DNA from: Anditalea andensis
Lineage (GTDB): Bacteria > Bacteroidota > Bacteroidia > Cytophagales > Cyclobacteriaceae
Assembly (NCBI RefSeq): GCF_000714815.1
Contig: NZ_JMIH01000011.1
Span: 117,767 to 181,766, forward strand
Reading direction: 5' to 3'
DNA: 64,000 nt
The notes beneath the pieces are model-generated. The model worked only from the letters and a program-made list of their open reading frames with translations, was not told the DNA's origin and made no database searches. The stretch's first letter is position 1. Every line of letters begins with the position of its first letter. The translations under genes were made by a program, and so were the position numbers. Below are positions 18,199 through 26,437 of this stretch, in pieces.

Positions 18199-19911
18199 TT
18201 ACCATCCAGGATTTTGTTCTAATTCCACACCATTTTCTCTGTAAAGCGCTATCTGATCGATGGGTACAGGATCAAGGTATACCCTGGGATTATTAAAAAT
18301 CCTTTGGGAAGCCGCCACAGAGGCCGGGATGATATACCCCTCACTGCCTTCAGATAGGACCACACTGCTTTGGAGCAGGGGATACGCTGCTCTGGTGATC
18401 CAAGCTCCTCTATTGATGGACGGGTTGGCCTGCGTGTCGGTGTATTCAAGTTTTTTCCACCGTCTCAGGTCATCCAGCCTGAAACCTTCCATCATTAATT
18501 CTATCCGGCGCTCCCTCCTTATTTCCCAAAGAACAGGTGGAACGGACTGGTCTTGATTGGGATCTGTATAGGCTATTCCGTTTACCGCAAAACCATTGCC
18601 GGCCAAAGAAACGGGCGGCATATTGATGCCGGGCCTTGCTCTGAGTACATTGATAGATTTATCCAGGTCAGCCTGAGAGAATGCAGTCCCACCTAAAGAT
18701 GACAGTTCTGCAGCTGCTTCTGCATAATTCATCAGCACCTCTCCATAGCGTATGACTGGAGCATCGGTTATATTGAGATTTGAAAACCCTTCTACAGAAT
18801 TTCTGATTTCCTCATTCAAATATTTATGTGTAGCTATTCCCGTAGTACTGTAATTGGGCACGATGCCATTGATCCTGTATTCATAGGAAACAAATGTTTC
18901 ATATAAGCGGGGATCTCTGTTGGCCATCATCTGTTCACGGGTTCTGTCTCCCTGATATTTGGAAGAAATACCTATAGGCAGACCATCATCAGCCAGATAG
19001 GCATCTATGGCATTTTTAGAAACACCCGTCTGAGCTTCTCCGGTATTATTGTAACTCATCAACGAATGCGTCAACATACCTGCTTCATAATGTCGGTATA
19101 AAATGACTTCAGGGTTTCCGGCCAGATTTATAGAGGTAAATACTTCCCTATAATTACCCAAAGTATACCTGCCGGAATTGATCAGCTGATCCGCAGCCCA
19201 TTTAGCGGCTTCGAAATACTCGGAAGCCTTCGTATTGTTCCCGTCATGATATTTCTGCCAGGACCCCTCAAACAACATGACCTGAGACATAAATGCCAGG
19301 ACCACATCCTTGTTCACTGTAAGGCCGGCGGTACCGTCCTGGGTCCTGACATTTGCTACTGCAAACTGAAAATCTTCCAGCACCCTGTCCATGACAAAGG
19401 TCCGAGGATCACGGGGCCTGAAGAGCTGACTGGGGTCCTGATCGCTTACTTCTTCTTCAAACCAAGGTACATCTCCAAACTGATTTACCATATTGGCATA
19501 TTCCAGGGCACGAAAAAATCTGGCCACCCCGGTCCAGTGATTTATGGCCTCTTCACTCATAGGCACGGTCTGTATCCTATTTATAAACAAATTAGCTTTT
19601 CTAATCCATGAAAACCTCCAATAGTTAGTACCGGCAGCAGTTACTGGCTGAAGCCTGAATTGTGCCGGATTACTGGCTGAGAAATCATCATTTAATGACT
19701 GACCGGTAAAGTACCTGCCCCAAGTAAATCCACTACCATAACCACTGAAAAATTCGGGATAAAATCCCCAGGCGAAAGTCCGGACGTTTTCTTCTGTAGT
19801 CCAATAAGTCTCATCTGTAAGCCTGTCCAGCGGAGGTCTTTCCAGAAAGTCATCCTGACAGGCTACCATGGCAGTGACTATAAGTATATATGCAAATATT
19901 TTATATTTCAT
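18199..19911 (-). CDS. susD: SusD/RagB outer-membrane glycan-binding lipoprotein
   Basis: 570 residues. The lipoprotein signal ends at VTAMVAC, followed by QDDFLERPPLDRLTDETYW, a standard SusD start. The body has TPR-like helices and the family's C-terminal segment with LWEIRRERRIELMMEGFRLDDLRRW (in two parts). SusD lipoproteins sit on the cell surface and form the lid of the paired SusC transporter. The gene starts 19 bp after susC and is followed by the NagZ-like GH3 gene. The ligand is therefore probably an amino-sugar-containing glycan or muropeptide. This is inference from context only. Confidence 0.93.
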   Translation of the reverse strand: MKYKIFAYILIVTAMVACQDDFLERPPLDRLTDETYWTTEENVRTFAWGFYPEFFSGYGSGFTWGRYFTGQSLNDDFSASNPAQFRLQPVTAAGTNYWRFSWIRKANLFINRIQTVPMSEEAINHWTGVARFFRALEYANMVNQFGDVPWFEEEVSDQDPSQLFRPRDPRTFVMDRVLEDFQFAVANVRTQDGTAGLTVNKDVVLAFMSQVMLFEGSWQKYHDGNNTKASEYFEAAKWAADQLINSGRYTLGNYREVFTSINLAGNPEVILYRHYEAGMLTHSLMSYNNTGEAQTGVSKNAIDAYLADDGLPIGISSKYQGDRTREQMMANRDPRLYETFVSYEYRINGIVPNYSTTGIATHKYLNEEIRNSVEGFSNLNITDAPVIRYGEVLMNYAEAAAELSSLGGTAFSQADLDKSINVLRARPGINMPPVSLAGNGFAVNGIAYTDPNQDQSVPPVLWEIRRERRIELMMEGFRLDDLRRWKKLEYTDTQANPSINRGAWITRAAYPLLQSSVVLSEGSEGYIIPASVAASQRIFNNPRVYLDPVPIDQIALYRENGVELEQNPGW

Positions 19912-19930
19912 CTTGATCGGTTTTTACGTA

Positions 19931-22900
19931 TTAAAGCGTGAATTGTACCCCAAATGATAAGGTTCGCTGGAAAGGATAAATCCTACCAAAGGATGCTGGA
20001 TCATTTAGCCCTGCCGTAGTATATTCTGTCTCAGGATCTATAGGTAAGTTGACATTGTCAAACTCAAAAAGATTTTCTCCACTGAAATAAACCCTCAGGC
20101 GGTCAACTTTTATCCTACTGGTCAAGCTACTAGGAATGGTATATCCTACAGTGATATTTTTCATCCTCATGTAAGAAAGGTCCAATAAATACTTGGTCTG
20201 AGGAAGAAAATTCCTCATGTTGTTTGATTGTCCATGGTCTGTTGGTCGAGGATAAAATGCATTTGGATTATCCTCTGTCCAGTAGTCAAGCTGATGTGTA
20301 TACCAGGCCTCTCCAGGTCTAAAGCCTGGGATAAACAATGGGCCATTTGCCCACATTTCTCTCTTCCCCACACCCTGAACAAAAAAGCTAAGGTCAAATC
20401 CTTTAAACTCACCGCCTAATCTGATACCATATTGGTATCTAGGCGTAGTATTACCTATCACCCGCATATCACCCGGATCATCCACTGTATTGGTACCACG
20501 GTCAATAACACCATCTCCATTTAAATCTTTGTACTTAATGTCTCCGGGACCATAAAAGAAAAATCCGCTTTCAAAGAAAGCCTGTGAAGGAACTCCATCC
20601 ATTAGCACATACCTACCGTTATCGAGTACAAATTCACCATTGGCGTCGCGCACAAAATCATCTGCAGTAAAAAATCCATCCGTTTCAAATCCCCATATCT
20701 CGCCCAATACCCTGCCTGGCCGGTTTTGATTGACACCTCTATTATCAGCAAAATCAGTGATCACCTCTTTAAAATCTGATAACATAACGGAGCTATTGAT
20801 TCTCAGCCCATTGGTAAACTGGTGAGAATAATCCACGGCTAGTTCCCAACCAGTGGTCTGCAGTTCACCCAGATTCTGTTTGGTGGCCATAGTTCCAAAA
20901 GAAGATGGCAAAACTACTCCAGCACTGTGCATATCACTGGTAGTCCTTCTGAACCAGTCGAAGCTCATACCAAATTTATCCCTGAAAAATCTGGCATCCA
21001 CCCCAAAATCCAGAGTACTGACTGTCTCCCAAGTCAAGGCAGATGGCAAGGCTCCAGGAGTAGTGGTGGTCCGCATATTTTCATTGCCGATCATCCAATT
21101 AGCGTTAGACGTATTCATTATCCTATAAATATCTCCAATGAAAGCATTCTGATTTCCAATAGCCCCATAGGATCCCCTTAGTTTCATGAATGATAGCACA
21201 TTAGATAAAGGCTCCATAAAAGGCTCTTCCGTTAGGATATATCCGGCAGACATAGAAGGGAAAAAGCCCCATCTTTCTGTTGGGGAAAGCCTGGAAGAAC
21301 CATCATAACGTCCATTTACTTCCAGCAATAATTTATCACTATAGATATAATTAAACCTGCTGAAAAAGCCTAAAGTAGCCCATTGATCTCTATTACCTGT
21401 TACAAACATATCCCCGGTAGCCAGAGAAAGTTCCCCCCTATTAGGATCCATCAGGTTCCTTCTTTCAGATCCATGGGTCCAAAGCTCAAAGCTTTCTATA
21501 TCTGAACCCACCATTACCTTGAACGCATGATCTCTTACATCTATATCATAGGTGGCAAAAGCCCTGCCTACATTCCTTTTACTCCATAATGAATTATACT
21601 GGGCCTTATTATAGATGGGACTACTATAGGGGGCATACTCTAGATTTGCACCTGTAGCCCAAAAATTATATGCGGACAAAATGCCGCCTGTCTGATGCAG
21701 GTTCTGATTATTATTACTATAAGTATAATCCAGATTGATACTTAGTCCTTTTACTGGTCTTAAAGTAGTGCCTAAGTTTATCCTTGACATGGAGGTATTC
21801 TCCTCATTCATGTGTGACTGCTCTACTTCATTGATAGAATTTCTGAAGGGAAGCCCTTCATATGTACCATAAGGATAGACAGCTTGCCATCTAAATATAT
21901 AGTACCAGGGATCATACGTTTCAGGAGAATAATAAAACGGTCTTGTAAATTTTGTTTCAGAATATAGCACTTTTGCCCTTACTTCCATCCAATCGGTGAC
22001 AGAAGTACTGATGCTAAAATTCAAATTGTACCTGTCAAACTGGTCAGGGTTGGTCTTCAGAACCCCTTCCTGGCCCAGATATCCTGCTCCAAGGTAATAA
22101 TTGGTTTTTTCCGTTCCTCCTGAAACTGATACATCATGCTTCTGTTGAGGGGTATATTGCCTTAGAAATAGTTCTGCAGGATCCCATGAACGGTAAAAAA
22201 ACAATCTCCCGTCACGGATCTCAAAGTCTCTACCCATGACCATTTCAGGACCTAAATCCTGTCCGCCGTATTGGGCTTCCCATTCCCTCATTTTCTGGAT
22301 ACCTACCTGATCAAATGCCATTCCTACGGCACTGAACACATTAGTGGCAGGATTTGAACGCTGTAAAGCCCTAAAGGCCATTTCTGCTCCTTCAGCTGCA
22401 GGAGCTATTTCAGGGGTATAAGTAGGGGTATTCCAGGCAAAGTTATTGGAGTAGGAAACCCTAGGTTTTCCGCCTTTAATTCCAGACTTGGTCGTAATCA
22501 GGATAACACCCCAGGCAGCCCTGGACCCATAAATGGAAGAAGCAGCTGCATCTTTAAGGACCGATATACTTTCGATATCTTCTGGATTGACCAATTGGAG
22601 GCTTTCTATCTCCACATTATCTACCAAGATCAATGGCTGTGCACCCTGTGTATTACTCAAAGTGCCTGTCATACCTCTAAGTCTAATATTAGGATTCTGA
22701 CCTATCTGACCACTCGGTGTGGTGATGGTCAGGCCAGGTGTAGTCCCTTGTAGCCCCCTAGCCACGTCAGTTATCGGTCTGGAAGCCAACACTTCTGTAT
22801 CTACAGTCGTAACAGCTCCAGTTACATTGCTCCTTTTTTGAGTACCATAGCCAATCACCACCACCTCATCAAGAGCTTTTTCATCCGCTCCTAAAGTTAC

Positions 22901-23182
22901 ATTGATGGTCCTACCGTCTCTAACAGTGATTTCCTGGGATAGCATGCCCACAAAACTAAACCGGAGGACCTCTCCAGGACTTACTTCGATAGCATACTTT
23001 CCATCTAGGTCTGTCGAAACTCCCTGCGAAGTTCCTCTTACCAGTACACTTACCCCGGGCAAGGTAGTACCATCATCAGCTGAGGTTACCACTCCTGTCA
23101 CTACCTGGCCCTGTGCCTGGGCATGGAAATGAATCAAGAGAAAGCATAGCACCCAGATGGCGCTTTGTAAAAGTTTTTTCAT
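19931..23182 (-). CDS. susC: SusC/RagA TonB-linked outer-membrane transporter
   Basis: 1083 residues. A signal peptide ends near HAQAQG, followed by a carboxypeptidase-regulatory-like domain (~25-100: TGVVTSADDGTTLPGVSVLV). The SusC TonB-box region DEVVVIGYGTQ comes next, then the plug domain with the family motif SSIYGSRAAWGVILITTK, and a long barrel ending in FGVQFTL. It imports oligosaccharides with TonB energy, together with the downstream SusD. There is no anti-sigma-interacting N-terminal extension, so regulation is probably not by an ECF sigma/anti-sigma pair. Copy B of the shared 31-bp element lies 148 bp upstream of the ATG. Confidence 0.95.
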   Translation of the reverse strand: MKKLLQSAIWVLCFLLIHFHAQAQGQVVTGVVTSADDGTTLPGVSVLVRGTSQGVSTDLDGKYAIEVSPGEVLRFSFVGMLSQEITVRDGRTINVTLGADEKALDEVVVIGYGTQKRSNVTGAVTTVDTEVLASRPITDVARGLQGTTPGLTITTPSGQIGQNPNIRLRGMTGTLSNTQGAQPLILVDNVEIESLQLVNPEDIESISVLKDAAASSIYGSRAAWGVILITTKSGIKGGKPRVSYSNNFAWNTPTYTPEIAPAAEGAEMAFRALQRSNPATNVFSAVGMAFDQVGIQKMREWEAQYGGQDLGPEMVMGRDFEIRDGRLFFYRSWDPAELFLRQYTPQQKHDVSVSGGTEKTNYYLGAGYLGQEGVLKTNPDQFDRYNLNFSISTSVTDWMEVRAKVLYSETKFTRPFYYSPETYDPWYYIFRWQAVYPYGTYEGLPFRNSINEVEQSHMNEENTSMSRINLGTTLRPVKGLSINLDYTYSNNNQNLHQTGGILSAYNFWATGANLEYAPYSSPIYNKAQYNSLWSKRNVGRAFATYDIDVRDHAFKVMVGSDIESFELWTHGSERRNLMDPNRGELSLATGDMFVTGNRDQWATLGFFSRFNYIYSDKLLLEVNGRYDGSSRLSPTERWGFFPSMSAGYILTEEPFMEPLSNVLSFMKLRGSYGAIGNQNAFIGDIYRIMNTSNANWMIGNENMRTTTTPGALPSALTWETVSTLDFGVDARFFRDKFGMSFDWFRRTTSDMHSAGVVLPSSFGTMATKQNLGELQTTGWELAVDYSHQFTNGLRINSSVMLSDFKEVITDFADNRGVNQNRPGRVLGEIWGFETDGFFTADDFVRDANGEFVLDNGRYVLMDGVPSQAFFESGFFFYGPGDIKYKDLNGDGVIDRGTNTVDDPGDMRVIGNTTPRYQYGIRLGGEFKGFDLSFFVQGVGKREMWANGPLFIPGFRPGEAWYTHQLDYWTEDNPNAFYPRPTDHGQSNNMRNFLPQTKYLLDLSYMRMKNITVGYTIPSSLTSRIKVDRLRVYFSGENLFEFDNVNLPIDPETEYTTAGLNDPASFGRIYPFQRTLSFGVQFTL

Positions 23183-23269
23183 GTGTAAATAGTTTATGGT
23201 TAAAATTTGGAATTGGCAATAGATATTCAGACCGGAGATCTAACCAGCATATAAAGAAGTGGCTAAAAT

Positions 23270-23300
23270 ACCGAAGGCTTGATAGGTTTTTCTCTTCGGT
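23270..23300 (-). promoter_or_regulatory. possible hairpin in the susC leader
   Basis: Seven-base arms ACCGAAG and CTTCGGT with a 17-nt loop lie ~90 bp upstream of the susC start. It could be part of the 5' leader. The evidence is the inverted repeat only. Confidence 0.25.
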
Positions 23301-23330
23301 AAATTTTTTCAAAAAAACACTTAAATCCAT

Positions 23331-23361
23331 CCCTGAAAACAGTGATATTACCAAATCACTG
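23331..23361. promoter_or_regulatory. shared 31-bp operator-like element, copy B
   Basis: CCCTGAAAA is followed by a near-perfect palindrome ACAGTGAT-N8-ATCACTGT (23339-23362). It lies 148 bp upstream of susC, with the CCCTGAAAA side facing the gene. It is the most symmetric of the three copies and best defines the core. Confidence 0.75.
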
Positions 23362-23417
23362 TAAAAAATCAGCAGCAGACCATGGGGAAGTTTTTATAAA
23401 ACTTTACCCCTTATACA

Positions 23418-24578
23418 TTACACTTTAATATAAATTCTATTTTTCATCAGCCATAAGCCTATAAACCATAACAGTAGCATGTAAAAAACGGCAAATAAAA
23501 GAGAAGCCGGTTTGCCCTCCGTCCAGACCAGAAAAAAATGCTGATATATCCAGGCATTTAGACTCATTTCTGATATGCTGATGATGCCCATAGTTTTTAT
23601 CAACGCTCCTGAAAGGATAAAAATAAAGAGGGGATTCTTTCCGAATACTTCAAAAAAATATGTCCAATTTTTGGCTTTATATTTTTCTATGATCACTATC
23701 AATATAGCCAGCGAGAGAAAACTCCATCCTAAAGTATACAATACATATGAACTCGTCCATATGGGCTTATTGATAGGAAAAATAACATCCCACCACCATC
23801 CTACAGCTAGCATGGCTAATGCAATGAATATAAACAAACCGGTTTTATAGTTCAAAGATCGGGAACCTTGGATCAATCTACCTGCCCAATACCCTCCAAT
23901 AATATTTACCGCAGCAGGTATAGTGCTCAATAACCCTTCCGGATCAAAGGGAATTCCAAAGCCCTTATATAGATGCTTTTCTGCAAAAATCCATATATCA
24001 AATTTCAGTGCAGCATTTCCTTCCAAGCTATAGGGATGTCCCACTTCACCATAATACCACATCACTATCCAATAAGATAACAAAATAATACCCCCCATAA
24101 GTAAAGCTCCTTTTAACTTTAAATAATGTATCAGCAGTCCGGCTATCAAATAGCAAAGTGCTATCCGCTGTAGTACCCCCATGATCCTCAATGCGGAAAA
24201 ATCCTTTAGCACCAGTTCACCCTCAGCAGATCTGGTTATAAAAGGAAATGCATTTAATAGTAGGCCCAAAAGGAAAATAATTCCCGCACGCTTTAATATT
24301 TTTTCAATTACCTGCCGGTCTCCCATTTTAGCATATTTAGCCATGCTGAAACTCATGGCATTTCCTATTACAAACAAAAACATGGGAAAGACCAGATCCG
24401 TCACTGTAAATCCATGCCATGCCGCATGGCGTAAAGGAGGATAAATATGCTGCCAGCTGCCAGGTGTATTGACGATAATCATCAGGGCGATGGTCATGCC
24501 CCTCAGTACATCCAGAGACAGATATCTTTCTGTTAAAGTTGATGATGGATGATCCTGAATAGGTATCACGTTCTGCAT
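23418..24578 (-). CDS. nagX: NagX-type membrane protein (DUF5009/COG4299, acyltransferase-like)
   Basis: 386 residues with about ten membrane helices. The N-terminal block YLSLDVLRGMTIALMIIVN and the following HAAWHGFTVTDLVFPMFLF are diagnostic of the COG4299 family, which is distantly related to human heparan-alpha-glucosaminide N-acetyltransferase. Family members occur in bacterial N-acetylglucosamine regulons (NagX). I also recall, without being able to check, a muramic-acid transport role in a related oral Bacteroidota species. In this locus it most likely moves or modifies GlcNAc/MurNAc at the inner membrane. It is transcribed in the same direction as susC but separated by 235 bp containing operator copy B. 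Confidence 0.8.
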   Translation of the reverse strand: MQNVIPIQDHPSSTLTERYLSLDVLRGMTIALMIIVNTPGSWQHIYPPLRHAAWHGFTVTDLVFPMFLFVIGNAMSFSMAKYAKMGDRQVIEKILKRAGIIFLLGLLLNAFPFITRSAEGELVLKDFSALRIMGVLQRIALCYLIAGLLIHYLKLKGALLMGGIILLSYWIVMWYYGEVGHPYSLEGNAALKFDIWIFAEKHLYKGFGIPFDPEGLLSTIPAAVNIIGGYWAGRLIQGSRSLNYKTGLFIFIALAMLAVGWWWDVIFPINKPIWTSSYVLYTLGWSFLSLAILIVIIEKYKAKNWTYFFEVFGKNPLFIFILSGALIKTMGIISISEMSLNAWIYQHFFLVWTEGKPASLLFAVFYMLLLWFIGLWLMKNRIYIKV

Positions 24579-24844
24579 GGGTTTATGAATTATTCTTTTC
24601 CAATTTTAAGTTATAATTCTCGGCCTTCAAAGATTTAAGCCTGAAACTATTAATCATTTCCTTATTCTATCATTTTTGTTCCAGGGGTATCCTACGGTCA
24701 TTGATTTTTCATCAACAGACTGTAAAACAGTAAATTATTATCATGTTTATATGTCAATATACCACGTGAATTTTTATGGGCAAAAAAAATGTCTAAATTA
24801 ACGGTTTACTCCCATCACTACTGAAATCAAAAAAACTAGTCTTT

Positions 24845-25477
24845 ATGATTAAAATCTTAATAGCAGATGACCATCAGATGTTTATCGACGGTGTGAAGTC
24901 TATGCTTGGAGAATCGATAGACATCCAGGTGGTAGGAGAAGCGATGAACGGCCATGAAGTGCTGGCTTTTTGCGATACCCATGCCATTGATATCGTGATC
25001 ATGGACATCAGTATGCCCCTCATGGACGGGATAGAAGCTACCCGTCTGCTGCTCAAAAAAAATCCTCGTATAAAAGTCTTGGGATTATCCATGCACAACG
25101 ATAGGAATTTTATCGCTGATATGCTCAAAACAGGGGCACATGGGTACATTTTAAAGAATACGGGAAAGAACGATCTGCTTACTGCCATACATGCCCTACA
25201 GGAGGGGGAAACCTTTTTAGGGGAAGAGGTCAAAAAAACCTTACTGAACAGCTTTATTAAAAAGCCTAAACCTGATCAGATTGAAAAATTATCCAACCGT
25301 GAACAGGAGGTACTGGAATCTATAGCTTCGGGACTGACCACCCAGGAAATCGCCCAACAGCTCTTTATATCTAAAAACACAGTGGAATCCCATAGGAAAA
25401 ATCTCCTCTACAAACTGAAGGCAAAAAATACGGCAGAACTGGTCAATAATGCCTATAAACAAAAGCTGATTCAGTGA
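24845..25477 (+). CDS. NarL/FixJ-family response regulator
   Basis: 210 residues. The receiver domain (1-120) has the acidic pair D8/D9, phospho-acceptor D54 (IVIMDISMP), S82 and K104 (YILKN). The LuxR-type helix-turn-helix (~148-205) has LSNREQEVLESIASG and ISKNTVESHRKNLLYKL. It is divergent from nagX and starts the rightward unit that continues with the amino-sugar kinase 97 bp later. Copy C of the 31-bp element overlaps its stop codon. A NarL-class histidine kinase of 1376 residues lies 2.6 kb downstream and is a candidate partner; this pairing is inferred from gene order only. Confidence 0.92.
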   Translation: MIKILIADDHQMFIDGVKSMLGESIDIQVVGEAMNGHEVLAFCDTHAIDIVIMDISMPLMDGIEATRLLLKKNPRIKVLGLSMHNDRNFIADMLKTGAHGYILKNTGKNDLLTAIHALQEGETFLGEEVKKTLLNSFIKKPKPDQIEKLSNREQEVLESIASGLTTQEIAQQLFISKNTVESHRKNLLYKLKAKNTAELVNNAYKQKLIQ

Positions 25478-25502
25478 TTATCGCAAATCACTATTTTCAG
25501 GG
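25472..25502. promoter_or_regulatory. shared 31-bp operator-like element, copy C
   Basis: CAGTGAT-N8-ATCACTA followed by TTTTCAGGG on the plus strand; this is the reverse complement of the element at 11081 and 23331 with identical spacing. It overlaps the response-regulator stop codon and lies 72 bp upstream of the amino-sugar kinase. As in copy B, the TTTTCAGGG side faces the gene. Confidence 0.75.
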
Positions 25503-25574
25503 ATAAAAACTAATCCTTTTCGCTACATATTTGCTGAGGCAAGTATTTTTATCCCAACTATTATTCTTAAGATA

Positions 25575-26435
25575 ATGTTTCTAATCGCTGACAGTGGCTC
25601 CTCCAAAACCAATTGGAAGTATGTAAATGCTAATGGAGAAATATTGACCTCTCTAAAAACAGTTGGTCTGAACCCGTATTTTAACACCATTCCAGATATG
25701 TCCCAACTCATCCTTACAGAGGTAGCGCCTTATCTGAAGGAGGTCAGCAGCATACATTTTTACGGGGCAGGATGTGGCCATGTATTAAAGGCCAATGAGG
25801 TAAAACAAGCCATCAAAGAGGCCATACCAGCCCCTTCCGTTCAGGTAGAAAGTGATATGCTGGGTGCAGCCCGCAGCATATTTCTAGAAGAACCTGGCAT
25901 AGCTTCCATCCTTGGTGCCGGGGCCAATTCCTGTGTATATGACGGCTATCAGATCATACAGAATGTACCCTCTCTGGGATATTTGTTGGCAGACTGGGGC
26001 AGCGGGGCAGTGATGGGCAAAGATATGCTTTCTTTAGTCCTTCAGGAGAAAGTGCCTAAGTACATTCTGGAGGATTTCTACCATACCTACCAAATGGATA
26101 CAAGGGAAATTTTGGATATGGTCTACAATAGGCCTATGGCCAATAAATTCCTCTCTGGTTTTTCCCCATTTTTATTGAAATACGCCCATCAGGAAGAATC
26201 ATTTAGGGATATGATCATCGATAACTTCCGGAAATTCTTTGACTATTATATACTAACCTATGGCCGGTATGTGAACCATCTTAAAGTAGGACTGATAGGA
26301 TCCATAGCGTTTCATTTTCAGGAATACCTTATGGCCATCAGCAAAGAAAAGTCCATTCCTGTGAGGACTATCATACAGGATCCTATGGATGGATTGGTCC
26401 GTTATCACTATCAGTTTATCCAAAATACATTCTAA
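25575..26435 (+). CDS. BadF/BadG-family amino-sugar (GlcNAc/MurNAc) kinase
   Basis: 286 residues of the ASKHA ATPase fold. The phosphate-1 loop is IADSGSSKTNW near the N-terminus, a second loop SILGAGANSCVYDG lies in the middle, and the glycine motif LADWGSGAVMG follows, as in human N-acetylglucosamine kinase and bacterial MurK. It should phosphorylate imported N-acetylglucosamine and/or N-acetylmuramic acid in the cytoplasm. It begins its own unit after operator copy C, and its stop is two bases before the next gene's ATG, so it is co-transcribed with the GH10-like hydrolase. MurQ, NagA and NagB are not in this window. Confidence 0.85.
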   Translation: MFLIADSGSSKTNWKYVNANGEILTSLKTVGLNPYFNTIPDMSQLILTEVAPYLKEVSSIHFYGAGCGHVLKANEVKQAIKEAIPAPSVQVESDMLGAARSIFLEEPGIASILGAGANSCVYDGYQIIQNVPSLGYLLADWGSGAVMGKDMLSLVLQEKVPKYILEDFYHTYQMDTREILDMVYNRPMANKFLSGFSPFLLKYAHQEESFRDMIIDNFRKFFDYYILTYGRYVNHLKVGLIGSIAFHFQEYLMAISKEKSIPVRTIIQDPMDGLVRYHYQFIQNTF

Positions 26436-26437
26436 AA

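Noticed and set aside
24719..24745. Fourth copy of the shared operator upstream of nagX
   Set aside because: Shares only the ACTGTTTT core; the CAGTGAT arm at the required distance is absent.
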